The notes: generated by a model not told the origin, from the sequence alone. 64,000 bases of DNA from Engraulis encrasicolus (GCF_034702125.1 NC_085876.1:7893864-7957863); one strand, 5' to 3'; shown: positions 1 to 21,181, counted from the first letter of the stretch. Translations and numbers: made by a program.

Positions 1-2119
1 TCAAGGTGTGGTGTGGTCACTGCTCTGCCATACTGGGGTGCGTTTCTCGACAGCATCATAGCTAACTACGAAAGTCAGCAACTTAGGCTACTTGGTTGAA
101 ATAGGCTACAATTTCCCATTGACATCCTATTACTGTCAATAGAAAAGTGGCTATCAATGACACTTTTGAGAAACAGTATAAGAACATGGTTAAGTGATAA
201 ACCAGGCTTAGTTAACCAACTGGATGTGGTAACCTGCTAATTGAGAACTAGTTAAGAACCTGCTAGTTGAGAAGCTGCTAGTTAAGAAAATGAGGACTCC
301 GGGCTCTTCTATTAGATGATTTCCTCTACCACAAGGTTAACTTACCGGTAACCTGGTTTACTACTGAACCACCTTCTTAGTATTCCCTCCAGATTGGCAG
401 ATAATCAAAGAGAGAGCCAGACAACATTAACTTCATGGGACACAGGCCCATTGGCTGTATAACCGCCCTGTGATGTTTACGGTGACCATTTTTACAGGTG
501 CCTCTCACAAGCAGGCAGCGCAAGCTGTCAAAACGCAGCTGAGGCACACGTTAATAAATAATTCAATAAATAAACACATATAAATGAATAAATAATGAGG
601 CAAGAGTTTGTAAAGTATCGAGTGACGCACCAAGGATGGGAATGGGAGAGGGATGAACACTGGAGATTGCTTTCACAAGTCACAGTGAGGTCCTGGGGAG
701 ATGGCAGGGTGATAAGGAAAAATAGATGGACAGGGTTCAACTTACTTTAAAAAAAAAGTCCAATTAAGCCGAAAGCCCATCACCTGAAGTAAACATGGTG
801 TGTGTGGGGTGTTGTCAACATGAGGCACAGCCACAACAGAGCTCCCATGTGCAGCATGAGTGGAATTTCACATTTGGAGGGAAAGGAGATTTTGCAACTC
901 AGAGGAAGCTGTACGCCTCCTATTAGAAGAGCCCATGTGGCTTTGTTTTGTTGGGAGAGCAAAGCAATTAGACTATTCTATTAGCAGATTTACCACTCAC
1001 CATTACTATACATGTATGGGTTACTACGGAAACCACTCACATAAGATACCCTGGCTGTCATAAACAATAAGAAAGTAACAACAACATACACAGACTGCGT
1101 CAGGTTATGGGTACAGACTTTATAAATGCTCTCCCACAACACTTCACAGAACAACAAAATATGATGGTCACCTCTATGGACATACATGTACACAAATGAC
1201 AGAACATAAGAATAAATAAACAAAAATATGTACACAACACATCTGTATCAAAAAATTGTCTTTGGGCAAACACAAATGATGGTAATAAATCAAGAAGGCA
1301 ATAAAGAAAATAAACGATATGGATAAATCATATAAGATATATCTACCTTAATAAATAAATAATCACATCCCACATCTCTCTCTCTCTCTCTTTCTCTCTC
1401 TCTGTTACAAAACAATCACTTTAGTTTCTGTTGAAAATATTTGTTTACAAGCTCTTTTTTGTGTACTATTACAAAAAGGCAAGTCACATAAGTGGCTTTT
1501 GTAATCTTAACATTTTTAAAAATGGTTCAATAACATATCAAAGGCAATCAAACCTTCATAACAATGTCGGTTTTACATACAATTGGCTGTTGGTGATCAC
1601 AGTAGTTTTCGGGCAAAGTCCAAGCCCTACATGTTCGTGATCAGAATAACACAACGGGATTTACAAAAGCATATACAAGTGTCCTCAGATGATGTTACAT
1701 CTGTTTGGTGAAGTTCAGTAAAAATGTGAAATCTGAAGTTTGTAGACCCCGAAAAAGCCTCCTCCAGAAAGCAGTTACCAAAGAGTAGCAGTTGAAGTCA
1801 CTAACACCTGGGTACATGTTAACTCTGAGCAAGTAGTAAACCCGTTAAAAAACATGTTAAAAAAGACCAGCCCTTTGGCTTTCTGCTAATAGCGAAAAGC
1901 CAGAAAAATCTTTGAATCAATGTGGTTTACAACTTCCGAGCTCTATATACCTGGGTTAGTCCCTTTACATTATTACGTGGAATATCCCACACTCACATTC
2001 CCGTTGCCTGCAGAGTTAGTCATCATCGGTGCAGTCTTGAATGGTACACTGTGTAACCAAGCAAGCCTTTGCTTGCTTGTCTTGTCTTGCATGTCTGGAT
2101 TTTGGAGTCTGTGGTGTGC
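1..2119. other. 3' flank of dlc, no gene recognised
   Basis: AT-rich sequence with a (CT)n tract at about 1375-1402 and TAAATAAATAA stretches. An end-like GGGGTGCGTTTCTCGACAGC at 34-53 resembles the MITE end at 30172. No exon encoding a Delta tail ending in ATEV was found by reading the minus strand, but a distant exon outside the window cannot be excluded. Confidence 0.6.
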
Positions 2120-2136
2120 TTTATTTGACCTTTATT
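2120..2136 (-). promoter_or_regulatory. Two candidate poly(A) signals for dlc
   Basis: On the minus strand AATAAA occurs at 2136-2131 and 2125-2120, about 75-90 bases after the dlc stop codon. They would give a very short 3' UTR; a longer transcript running further toward position 1 is possible. Confidence 0.45.
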
Positions 2137-2210
2137 TTACCAGGAAGGTCCGTTGAGATATAAAAATGTGTAGTCGGGCAAGGCATTTGGTTGTGAGGAT
2201 ACTCTCCAGC

Positions 2211-8714
<6,504 letters not shown>

Positions 8715-8952
8715 TTCGCGGTGGCTGAAAAGCCGCTTCACCGATTCAAAAAAAGTGAAGAAAAAAATCGGTAGTTCCAAGGAGACGAGGTAGCCGACAT
8801 CCGTGAGAGCACCTCTAAAGCAAAACCTTGACTTCTCATAAGAAAAAAAGTAAATCCAAAGAGGTGGACTGGCTTTGGCCAAGTCCTGGAAAAAGTGATG
8901 GTGATACGTCCTGCACGGTTTCTTCTTTACCTCTGAGTGAGTCTGGGGTGGG

Positions 8953-8960
8953 TTAAATAC
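8953..8960 (-). promoter_or_regulatory. Weak TATA-like box upstream of dlc
   Basis: The minus strand reads GTATTTAA here, about 240 bases upstream of the dlc ATG, which would place transcription start near 8925. The motif is imperfect and no other core element was recognised, so this is a suggestion only. Confidence 0.25.
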
Positions 8961-9098
8961 GGCAGATGCAGGGATGCATCTGGGTGTGCGTCAGAGGGCG
9001 GGACAGCGACAGGTGGAGGGGCCATATGGACTGAATTCTTGACAGTAGGCATCATGTTCTTTGTTGTCCCTCTCGAGCCATTAGACAAGCCTACACAC

Positions 9099-9128
9099 GC
9101 ACGCGCGCGCACACGCACAGACAGAGCG

Positions 9129-9206
<78 letters not shown>
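9099..9206. repeat. (CG)n-(GA)n compound repeat upstream of dlc
   Basis: CACGCGCGCG segments pass into GCGCGCGCG and then a GA run of about 60 bp. It lies 400-500 bp upstream of the dlc start codon, where it could affect promoter chromatin; that is inference. Confidence 0.9.
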
Positions 9207-9207
<1 letters not shown>

Positions 9208-9691
9208 TGTATGTGCTGATGTATTGATTGATGTGAAAGTAAAGGGTGCAACCAGAAGGTTGATTTAAATAGGCTATATGGAGATAGATCCATGTAGAAT
9301 GATTTAGTGTTTCTTACTATTTCTTCTGAAAATAAAAGCAACCATACGCCTGGCTAAGGATGCTCTTATGGTTTTCTTCTTCATCTCTACTTCACCTCTA
9401 CTTCTTGGTATGGGGAGATGTCAGGATATTCCGAGGTTCCCAAATGTTCCCAAAATTCTGTCATTTTGGTCACTTTCAAGCCGGTTTCGTTTTTTATACA
9501 CATTCAATTATATCATTGCATTAAATGAATACCCAAGATTAATTTATATAAGCTCAAACGACGTAGGCCAACTATTTGTTAAGCTATGGCCAAAAGGAAT
9601 GAGGTGGTATTTATTGAAATTCATATTAAGGCTGACACGTGCGCGTAAACTTGCGCGTGCGCGCGACTGGACTGGACTGGGCACAGTGAAG

Positions 9692-11211
9692 CAGTGTTGG
9701 GAAAGTTACTCAAAAACTGTAATGCACTACTTATTACATGTTACTGTCATTTAAAAGTAATGCCTTACATTACAACACTACTTTTTTTAAAAAGTAAGGC
9801 ATTACACTACTTTTGCATTACTTTTAGTTACTTTAGCCAAAATGACTGGAAATAAGGATTTGGCAATCTACAGTGCAAATCTATGAGGTGGCATGACTTT
9901 CACCTGCCATCCACAAGTAGTTTTGGAAGCCTGCAGACTGAAAACCAACATTTTCAGGAATTGCATCTTACCCACATACAATATTGATTCACCAATACAA
10001 TGATTAATCCTTTCTCTTCTTACCACACCTTACCATGCACACCAGCGCCGTTTTGTTTGTTTGTTTGTTTTTTTAAAAAAATCTATTAGTGACGCATGCA
10101 ATTGGCTGAAACATAAAGCCACCTCACTGCACGAGTTTGAAAATTATTATTGATAAAAGAGCAGATGCATGCATTGCTACAGTAGGCCGATTTTGAATAT
10201 TAATTATATAGCTTACAGCACACCGGGGAAATGTCTTATCAATGAATGAAATTATAGGCGAAAAAATGATTGCGAGGATACCAGCCAGTCAATTTGCAAG
10301 CTCGTGGCTCGCCTGAATCATGTGACTTTGTGCGGAGATCAGTTTGTCACTCACTCACAACTCTAGAACTATTCTTTACGCGCGCTCAGTCAGCACCGCG
10401 GCCATTCTGCGACTTTGCGCAAACAGCTAGTTCTATGCATGCAACTATTGCGCTGGAATTTACTGTGATAGGCTACAGAGTGATGCAACGACAGCAAGCA
10501 TTTTCAATTTCACTACTTAGACAGGCGAACGTATAATATTTTATTTCAAATGGATTTATTTCAATTTTAGTGATGTTTAGTTGAACAAAAGTGAGGGGGG
10601 TGCAACGTACGTAGGCCCTACTCATCCCCCCGTCGGATACCCTGCCGTGTCCCTGTCTCATGAGAATAGGATGCATCCCCTCCTTTCCTGACTGGTGGTG
10701 CTATGGCACCTCTTCAAATCGTCAAATTGTTTGTAGGCTACTGTTTTTCGCCGTTTGGGTTTCAAGAAGACCTACAGTGTGCATTTAACTGAAATGTTCC
10801 TGGCGTCCTTATTTTCAACTTAGTCAAAGTAGTGAGCATATACCCATCTTGAAAACGAGCAAGCTGGATCTTCTGGATCAGTCATCCTTTGTCAGCCTGC
10901 CATTTCGAGAGACGAAGCGTGAAAGAGGAAGCAATGTTCTGCGTGGAACTTTAGAATCTATGCGCGGACATAGGCCTACTATCAGATGCAATAGCTGATC
11001 TCGTGGTGATCTGCGAACATTGTATAAAGAAAACAAAATACCCACACAAAATGTAGGTGAAAAAATGCGTTGTAATGTGCAAGTTACTTGCATTGTAACG
11101 AGGACATATTACCGATTTTTTCCCCTGTAATCAGTTACATTACTGAGTTACTCAAAAATGTAATGCATTACAGTAATTAGTTACTTTTGTAACTCGTTAC
11201 TCCCAACACTG
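9692..11211. mobile_element. Non-autonomous hAT-type DNA transposon, 1.52 kb
   Basis: Left end CAGTGTTGGGAAAGTTACTC and right end CGTTACTCCCAACACTG are inverted repeats. The copy is flanked by a perfect 8-bp duplication CAGTGAAG at 9684-9691 and 11212-11219. The terminal sequence and 8-bp target duplication are hallmarks of hAT elements. No transposase-like frame is seen inside, so it must have been moved in trans. Confidence 0.92.
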
Positions 11212-11672
11212 CAGTGAAGTAGGTCCAAACAAACTAGCTGGTCCAAAGTATTTGAATGCGTAGGCCTATATTCCCATATCCTATATATTTTATTGCCAGT
11301 GTACTTGAACTCTTGCTTCTTATAAATCATTTGTGGTAGGCAGCCTACGGGGCTATGGGGGTTGTTGATGCTGTGTCAGGGAAATCATGCTAATCGGTTT
11401 GGAGCATGCAGCCTCATCCTGCTCACAGCTGTATGATAATGCATGCGCATGGTAACGCCTTTGTCTGCCCTACACTGACTTATGCGATACATCACTAATG
11501 TATTTCAGCCAGGCAAATCAGCTGACAGTTTAGAGATGAAAGTATTGAGATGGTGTTTGGTCTAGCGTGCGTATATTACATTATTACATTGGCTAATGCA
11601 GCCTACAAAACTACTAGCTTAAAATGTGCGCACATCTGCGCAGTTGACTGCGCTGCGCGTTTATGATAGTGC

Positions 11673-11780
<108 letters not shown>

Positions 11781-12711
11781 CGACGAGGGGGGGCAACATG
11801 TGGTGTGTGTGGAAGCTGGCGGCGCGCGTCCCCTCGTGTCGTCTATTGTTATTGAAATCGCTGAAGTGTGCCACCAGAGGCAAAGCGTGCCTGCCTGCCC
11901 CCAATGAACCACACCCCCAGACCCCCATCCTCACTCAAACACATACACACACACGCTATTAAATTGCACACCCACGCTGACCCCTTCCCCCATGTCCTCA
12001 TTCATTAAGCAGAGCTATGGAGACAGGGACTCTGCCTTCATGTCTTTATGTCCTCAGTGAAAAAACACACATCCTGACACAGTGTTTTTTGGCTGAGGAT
12101 AATATTCTTCTCCAGACAGTCACTACTGAAATATGGTGTGTGTATATAGCCAATGGTGTCTTTAGTCCACGCAGAGAAACACTCTTGTCTTGATTCCTTG
12201 GCAGTCTGGCCTGTTTTAGCCTGATCTAAGCTGCTTCTTTGTGTTTCCACTTCAGTATCACACTTTTTTAGATGAACTGAAATATTTCAGTGAGATTATT
12301 TATTTATTTATTTATTTATTACATTGACCATAAAAGTCATGGGCCTACTGAAATAGGCTACATGTCACCTTTAGTTTTGAATCCTTTACTAATGTAAAAC
12401 TTAAAAAAATGGAAAATCCGTGGGAAAGAGCTTTAGCGTTAAGATTTTCATCCTTTACAAAAAAGCACCTTTATCTTTTTTTCTTTCATTCTACTTCTTT
12501 CTTCCTGAGCCGCATTGTCCGGTGGTGGTATGTATTGATCTGTGGCCATATTGGCCGGGCAGATGGACAGTATTTCTGATTTGTCACAGAGAGGGGGCTG
12601 CCAGAGAGAGAGGGTCCCTCCCTACGCCGTCCCTCTGGGGGTGACCATGCACACGGCAGGGCCATGGGAACCGCTGACCAAACCTTCATTATGCAGCAGT
12701 CTGTGCTGCTT

Positions 12712-12714
<3 letters not shown>

Positions 12715-12765
<51 letters not shown>
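12715..12765. repeat. (TG)n microsatellite
   Basis: TG run of about 50 bp, followed within 120 bp by a CA-rich tract of opposite phase. Confidence 0.93.
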
Positions 12766-12869
12766 ACTTGCGCCACTACTACACACACAGGGAGATTGGC
12801 AGAAAGAGAGACATGGGTACGCACACACTGCACATGTGTGTTCATTGCACTGCATACATTCATACAGGC

Positions 12870-12874
12870 ACGCA

Positions 12875-12908
<34 letters not shown>

Positions 12909-13003
12909 CATAAGTACACACAAAGGCACACGCTCAGCCACACACACACACACACACACACACAGACATGCATAAGTACACACAAAGGCACATGCTCAGA
13001 CAT

Positions 13004-13053
<50 letters not shown>

Positions 13054-13240
13054 TGGAACGCACACACTTGTGCACGCACACAGAGGACTGCACACACAGA
13101 AACGCACACACTTGTGTACACACATGGTCACCCACACAAAGGCATGAACCCCCACACACGCTCACACACACAAAGGCACATAGTGACGGGGACACACATG
13201 CACACAGGCACTCAGCCGCACATGCATATGCACACAGGCG
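12870..13240. repeat. CA-rich compound repeat with higher-order units
   Basis: CA runs separated by ATGCATAAGTACACACAAAG units that occur twice (near 12906 and 12968), followed by degenerate CACACA-rich sequence. Confidence 0.85.
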
Positions 13241-13798
13241 AGCACTCACGCAGGCTTTTGACTTAGTATTCAAAAGCGCCAAGAACAAAGACTTCTCAGG
13301 AAACCGGAAATCTAAACAAATGGATCTGGCAGCATTACCAGATAATTGCAGAGAATAAAACAATAGTGACACCCATGGAGGAATTTTTGAGGAGGGAATG
13401 GAGGAATGACTGTTGCATCCACATCCCTACATGTTTGCAGTTGACCACCATGGCTATTTTGTCATTCTGTGTTGAAGCTGTTTGGCCCGTATATTTGTCA
13501 GTGGCGAAAACTGCAGTTGAACACATTGTACATTTCGGACATCCCTTTGCACAATAACGTCAAGTTATGTCAAAAACACTTCAGTGTGTTATAGTACAGT
13601 TTGTAATGAACATTAATATTTGTTGCTTCAGTCTGCATCCCAAAACATGCTTTGCAAAAAAAACAGATACTGATCAAATGTAATGTAAATGAAGCATCAG
13701 TAGCATGTGTCCTGTCTGTGATATGTGGCATGTCAGTTGATGACACGTGTTACCATTTTGCTAATCTTACTCTCTTTGTACCTCATGCCACACGTAGC

Positions 13799-13950
13799 CC
13801 CATGATGCACGCCGTACCACCAGTGGAACGCTGTAATAGTCATTGAAGAATTAACTACCATAGTACTACACTACTATGACATTACACAGGGCCTTTAGTA
13901 ATGCACTATGACTTGGTCATTGCTAACAACAGCAAATTTATAACGCACTC
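13799..13950 (+). repeat. Dispersed repeat family X, copy 1
   Basis: Contains CCAGTGGAACGCTGTAATAG, then TCATTGAA and, further on, TTACACAGGGCCTTTAGTAA and a TGGTCATTGCTAAC-type segment. The same ordered motifs recur in four other places in this window. No terminal inverted repeat or tRNA box was recognised, so the class is unknown. Confidence 0.7.
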
Positions 13951-16137
13951 ACCCCATGTGTTATAAAAGTCTACACAGAATGTGTTACACATTTCCTATT
14001 GCAGTTTATTTTTGACACTGATAAAAAAAGACAGCAGCAATACAAAATTGGCTTCCCTTGGCATTAGGACATGTCGTTATGCCAAAACATTTACTGATGA
14101 AAGAAAAAAAATAACGAGCGTGCACACACGGCACCACCGTTGAAAGTATTGAATGTCAACTCTGAAGGAGGTGTTCCCTTTTAGAATTTTGACCCACAGT
14201 GCTTTTTGTTCCTTCTCTCTCTTTTCTGCTGTCCTCCTTTTTCCGCCTCTTTTCCTGAGTTTCCCTCTCTCATTACATCTCTCCTCCCCGTCCTCAGCAA
14301 TTACACACGTGGATGGATATGGGCAGTTACTGTAATAAACCACACAAAGAAGGGGACAGCAGGCAGAGGCCTTTGTCCCTTTGAGCTCTATTGAGGTACA
14401 AAATGGTGGTTCTCCAATGCTGACCTTCTGTTTCCTCGTTATGCACGCGTGCATAGACTTTAACCGTCTCAGTTACACATATCTCATTTCAACACCTCGC
14501 TTATACTTATTAGTACATCTCACTTCAATATCTCAGTAATGCCTCATTAAAACATGAACGGGTACAAATCTTCCTCACGGTCACAGGTTTCAGTTCACCA
14601 ATATACTCATGAAGCGAATCAAGTAGTGAAAGGAGCTGAAGGAACTTGTAGAACTTTTGAAAGTTTCTCCTTGTTTCATTTAAGTCGTTTCTTTGTGTTT
14701 TTTATTGACTTCTGCTGTTTTACCATTACTTCCATTTCAGGAATAATTGCGTAGCTGATCTGTCCCTGATAAAATCTATCACAAGGTTGGTGAAGACTTA
14801 TTTCTGATTTCTACTGCTAGTTGTTTTGTATGATTTACCTCTTTTGTTCTACTAGTGTTTAGGAAGACCTTAGAATACCACTATTTTAGCAGCCGGGGCC
14901 TACGTATGTCTACTACGTCTCCCTCTCTCGCTCTCTCCGGACCTCGTGATGGATGACATCCTTATACTCTTAAAGAGAGAACAGCTGCCCCTTAATCTGA
15001 TTGTGCACAGCTAATAACACTTTCCAGTGGCATGCCGTGCTGTGGGCTGGGGGCTGCACATGGCGAGGGGAATGGGGACGTGACTCAGTAAGGCAAGGGG
15101 GATGGGACACTCTCCCTCTCTGGGGACACAGAGGACCCAGACTGGGATGAGGACTGGAGCGCAGGCTGCTGCTGGGGGGATATGAATGGGCCATGTATGG
15201 GTATAGGGTGTAGGCGATGCCTGGGGTTAAGGGTGAGATGGTCCCCGAGGGCTAGCCAACCCGAACCAGCCTAACCAACCAACAAACTTCCCCCCCTCAA
15301 GCCGGGCCTCCAGGGACAGGGGGGGAACAGGCGGCGATACAAACCTGCTGTGGGGGGGTTGTATGTGTGTCCTGTCCTGTGAAGGCAGCCAGCCATTTGG
15401 AGTGATGACACAGTCGGCGTACCAGTGGTGGCTTGCTGTGACACAAAGGGTATTATGTAAAAAAAACATTTTTACAACCACACAAAAACACAGAGGAAGC
15501 TGTCTGCTTTGTAGCTATGTAATTAATTTTCCTCTGTGCCGTCACCTAAACGAGATGACCTTTTCTCTGCCTGGTCATTACATCATAAAAAACCGTCAAA
15601 TTGCAGGTGCAATGAAACACTGGGCTTCAGTCTGGGCACACCTGCTTACTTAGCCTATTAGTTGATATGATATAAAAGAAAAAACTGATGGTCAAAATCT
15701 TGATGAAAAGATATCAATCTTAGGGATGAAACCTCTCTGATGAGTAGAGCTTGAGTGTCAAAGTCACATTTGCTTTTGCGACACGGCATGCAACACAACA
15801 AAGAAGGCAGACATGAGACACAAGCACACACCCCAAAGACAAGTTGGAAAGCTGTTCACATTGTGTGTGGTTTGTGTGCGTTTTGTAGATATCAGCTCCA
15901 CAAGAGAGGTTGGTTGACTATGCGGCTTATATAGGAACGTGATACAGATAAAACACATATTCTAACACACAGGGTATGTGAAAGGGGAGAGCTAGACAAA
16001 ACAAGTTGGTGTGTACCCAGCTGTAGGTTATATAAATCTTGACCAGAGTAACAAGCATTGAAATTCTGCCTCCCTTCTCCCTTTGCACTCTTGGTATTTC
16101 TTGCACCATCTACTGTAGGCTATATATGTGATGTACG

Positions 16138-16357
16138 GTACCTGTCAAAGGTCTGGACACGCTTTTGTCACTCAATAGTGTTTCTCATCTTTGTACACCA
16201 ATACTGAAGACATTCCAGAGGATGAAAACCATTTTGGAGCTTCTCTGCGCCACTATCCAGCACAGAGCTGGAGGATGGCAGTATTGTTTTACAATGTAGA
16301 CAAGGAAATCTGAAGAAAAACTATGGAATGACACAGCGTACAAACCTTTTGACTATA
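16138..16357. mobile_element. Tc1/mariner-like MITE
   Basis: Left end CTGTCAAAGGTCTGGACACG and right end GCGTACAAACCTTTTGACTA are imperfect inverted repeats of a kind common in fish Tc1-like miniature elements. No transposase frame. Boundaries are approximate and no target duplication was assigned. Confidence 0.55.
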
Positions 16358-17970
16358 GCTTGTTTTTTTTCTCCACCTAGTGTCCACCCTTCATCTAAAG
16401 CCATTGGCTGCACTGCGCTACAAAGGCAAAGAGCAGTAACTAGGCTACATATTTTGTCAAAATTGACTTTAGACTGAAATCGTCTCATTACACCTCCTTA
16501 ATCTCGCGATAAAGCCTTCTGGTCCAAATGGATCCCATTTTAGAATTGCTATGTCAAATTTGCAGTAACTACAATGTCCAACCCAATATCAATCCTATTC
16601 TCAGTTTCAATGTTAGCTTAGTTACTGCACTTTGACTGTGTCACAATAATACACAATACACAATAAATACACAATAATACAATTGAGAACAAAAACCCTT
16701 AAATTCTCATCGTCGCACTATCACCAATGATTGTTGAATGAATAATCTTGTTGAAGACAAAGGAACATGATAATAACCCATTATGCACCAGGCAGCATTG
16801 TGATTTAAAAAATGGCTTCTTATCTTTTACTATTTATTTTTTAAGCACTATGCAGGGGACCTTGCTTAGTAAACAAATGCCATAACAGTCTTCAGCTGAT
16901 ACATAGAGTTTTCTTGTTCCCAGTTGGTAAAAAATATATCGAAAACAAAATCAATACCACATAAAACAAAATTAAAAAGATTTGGATACGCACATTGTAA
17001 CACACAGGCCTAACATATCTCTGTGCTGTCTTTATTACACGTTGGTCTTTTGAGAGAATGAAAAAAGGTCACTTTGAAAACAAATTTATTGCAACCTTTC
17101 AGCCTTTGCAAGTGTCATGTTAGAAGACACCAGCAAGATGACTCTCATGAGGAAGGCACAGAAGAGTTTGACAGGGGTCAAGTCGGGACCGGGTCGTCGA
17201 ACAGAGAAAGATGATTTCACTATGCATGAACCAAGCACCAAAGTCATTCTTTTATATCTTATTTATAAAGTCTGCCCATCTATTCCAAAGAAAAACTGAA
17301 GATTGCAGGGTTCAATATATCAACTCATACTTATGAAATGGCTTGGGATTTTGGGAAAAGTAAATACATTCCACATAAATCAAACTCAGACTGATTTCCT
17401 TTAGTAACCCTGGAGGAAATGCTTTTAAGGGAAAACAATAGGTACGTTGACCTTTTGTAGTGTCCAGACTGATTTATTGTACCCCTATCTTCCCAACAGA
17501 TGGCAACAGAGAGATCTATTCAAGGGGCATGCCAAGGAGCAGTATTTATTTGGTGCCATTTGAATCGGAATAATCTGAAGTGTTTTATGGAGTAACTGAC
17601 CAACTATCAGATCTAGTCTACCGGTAATTTTGAATAGCAAGACAAATAGATCCAATGGTTTATTGGAAATAGCTATTATTGTGTCCTACAATAGTGCACA
17701 ACACACTCATACGAGGCTAGTTTTTGTTTTATCTGAAATCTCTTAACATAGAATGTAAGGCAACATATTTTATTGTACGGTTATTATGCAATACTTACAT
17801 TGCACTTGCCTGATGCACAGTGCAAGAGGCCTACAGAGGGGCCTATTATTAGCTTACACAAAACTCTTCCTAAGTAATGTGGGAGAGACCTTAAAGTAAG
17901 TATAAGTAATAAGATATATGCCAGTGTTTCATGCTGTTTTTTAAGTATCTTTTCAAGTACCTTTTTGTGC

Positions 17971-18135
17971 GGCCCTGCCATGGCCCAACGGTGGGGTACT
18001 GGGCTGCTGCGTCGGTAACCCGGGTTCTATTCTGGCCCGGGTCATTTGCCGAACCTTCCCCGTCTCTCTCTCCCACTCTCTTCCTGTTGCCTCTCATACT
18101 GTCCTCTCGAAATAAAGGCAAAAGGCGCCTAAAAA
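17971..18135 (+). mobile_element. tRNA-derived SINE, family 1
   Basis: Shows a pol III A box region (TGGCCCAACGGTGGG), a B box (GGTTCTATTCT), a CT-rich TCCCCGTCTCTCTCTCCC body and an AAATAAAGGC tail. About ten related copies lie in this window in both orientations. Confidence 0.8.
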
Positions 18136-18744
18136 TACATATTTTTAAACATTTTCTGTGTTTATTATGATAAGCAAGTAAAGGTGTGAAGGAAAGTAGT
18201 GGGGAGGACTGGGTCAGGACTGGGAAATGACCAGGTCAGACTCCAACCTGGGTCACCAAGTATATGGTACGGGTCCGTGTCACGTGATACCTCATGTGTT
18301 GTTTAAGAAGTCGTTTCCATCCGCCTCAGCAAACTCCTCCTCATACTCCCCTCAGCTGTGCGGTCAGTGAGTTCACTTCATGAGGTGCTCACTCAGGTCA
18401 GAGAATACCAGGTCCTGTAAGTGGGAAGCAAACACATCAGCCAAGCGTCAATGTAGGAAATAAATCATTGCAGCCAATCAACACATCAGTTATATCGTAT
18501 AGATGTAATTTAGGGATGTCATTTGATTGTCTGTTGAGATGGGAAACATAAAAGAGTCCAAGACAAGTCCAAGGCTAGGCTAGTCAAGTCCAAGACAAGT
18601 CGAAAGAGGTTTGAGTTCGAAACAAGTCCAAGTCCATAGAAAAACGGACTTGAGTACGGACTTAATACTACAGCCCTGATGCATTCTCTTTGGATGACAT
18701 CAGTTAACTTGCAACAGGTTTTTTTGTTTTTTTTTAATTATAGA

Positions 18745-18960
18745 GTAGGCATGTATGGGTTATGGGTAGTCATGGGTAGTCAGTGCACTCCCCCATCCTA
18801 TGACTGAGGTACCCTGAGCACTGCTCCTTTGGGGCGCCATTGGGGGGCTGCCCCCCTTGCATGGGTGAGGCATAAATGCAAAGTTGTTGTGTGCAGTTGT
18901 GTGCTGTGTCACAATGACAATGGGAATTGGAGTTTCCCAGTTGAACTTTCACTTTTCACT
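18745..18960 (+). mobile_element. SINE family 2 copy
   Basis: Matches the reverse complement of the element at 51110-51428, sharing GACTGAGGTACCCTG and GGGTGAGGCATAAATGCAA. Truncated at its tRNA-like head. Confidence 0.65.
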
Positions 18961-19164
18961 TTCATGTACAGTACATAGCACTGACAGTTGATGGCAGTGT
19001 AGGACAGATACTGTACCATGTTTCCAGGCTACGGTCTATAGAGCATCAGGCAAAGCAAGGCAAATGTATGTGTCAGGCACTGTCAAAACAGCATGCTAAA
19101 TGCACAGGAGGATCGGGGACCTGTAATGCAGTTTGCAATGCTGTCTGATAACTTAAAAAAAAAA

Positions 19165-19336
19165 GATTTTTTTGGGTCTTTTACGACTTTTTTGATGATA
19201 GGACAGTGTGAGAGGTGGACAGGAAGCGAATGGGGAGAGAGACGGGGAGGGGTTGGCAAAGGACCCGGGTTGGGAATTGAACCCTGGTTAGGCGCATGGC
19301 AGACAAGTGCCCTACCGGTTGACCACGGCAGGGTCC
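19165..19336 (-). mobile_element. tRNA-derived SINE, family 1
   Basis: Reverse-oriented copy: minus-strand B-box region GGTTCAATTCCC, CT-rich body and TAT-CATCAAAAA-like tail. Confidence 0.75.
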
Positions 19337-19527
19337 ATCTGACAACGTTTTAGACCGGTAATTGGTAGTATAGCATGTCAACTCTGGGATTTAAACATGT
19401 GAGCAGATTCTGTATTTCCCTAAGTGCACACATATACTCTCTGACTCTGATAAAATACAAAGCAGTGTATTCCAAAAAGCCCACAAGGGATCAACTGGCC
19501 AGACATAAACAGCTAAAAGAAAGGTAA

Positions 19528-20112
<585 letters not shown>

Positions 20113-20301
20113 TTTAAGCAAAAGCGTACCCCCCTAATAAACTGCAGGGGTCATAAGGCAGCGGCCCGCTCTGCGTCCTGATCCAGGTTTGTGTTTCCTG
20201 CAACACCTCTTCCTTTCTTCCTTCCACGAACAGGCGAATGGACGGACGCCTCTCAAGCTCTCCGCGTCCTTATGTAAACACCCCCCATACCCCCCCGCGC
20301 C

Positions 20302-20444
<143 letters not shown>

Positions 20445-20876
20445 CCCTCTCACCACAGGCCAGAGGTGACTCTCCCTACTCTGTATTTCACCTAGGCGCT
20501 ATTGTTCTCACAGACACTTCTTACTTACCATGCATGCAGAAAAAAAACAGGGCTTCCTTTTTTTTCGTTGGATGGGGAGGGGGCATTTTTCTTCCGTTTT
20601 GTTTTTTTTCGTTGTGCCAGTAGATCTGTTTTCGTCGGCGGACATTTTGGATTTGTGACAAATTAAAAGATCATTGTTTGGGTTCCAGGAGTCTCAGGTA
20701 CAAAAAGGGTGTTTGCCAAATGGACTTGCGTCCACGGCAGCCCCAGATTCGTGACCTGGAAAACGTGGTTGCGAGCCATTGTGAACTTGATGCAATAATT
20801 CACCTACTGAATTTTAACCTTTGTACAATCCAGCAGCACTGTAATAAATCCATTTTTCTTTAAATAGTACCTACAA

Positions 20877-21181
20877 CTTACAGTTTTTTTCAATTGCTAA
20901 CAAGCTTTTGTTCAATCCTCAGCGACATTTGCAAAACTCTTAATACAGTTAGCACACCAAGGGCTTTCCATTGCCGTACAGTTGACACATTACATGCTTT
21001 TTTCACACAATTAGCAGTCAATGAATGCATTTCTTTGTGTACGTTTAACAGTGTATGCTTTTGAGAAGAAAATGAACTGTTTTGCCAATTGTGTTTGGTA
21101 GGTGGTAGTCTGTGTTAAGAGTTTAGAAAAATTATCCAAAGTATGGGTAAGAGCTTGTTAGTAATTGAAAAAAACTGTAAG
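20877..21181. mobile_element. 305-bp MITE with long terminal inverted repeats
   Basis: Ends CTTACAGTTTTTTTCAATTG and CAATTAC-type GTAATTGAAAAAAACTGTAAG are near-perfect inverted repeats of about 30 bp, with AACAAGCT/AGCTTGTT further in. No coding content. The superfamily was not determined because no clear target duplication was seen outside the repeats. Confidence 0.75.

Noticed and set aside
17971..18060. Possible tRNA genes, from A and B boxes in many places
   Set aside because: The boxes are followed by a common CT-rich body and A-rich tail and repeat in many copies, so they are SINEs; no cloverleaf with an acceptor stem was found.
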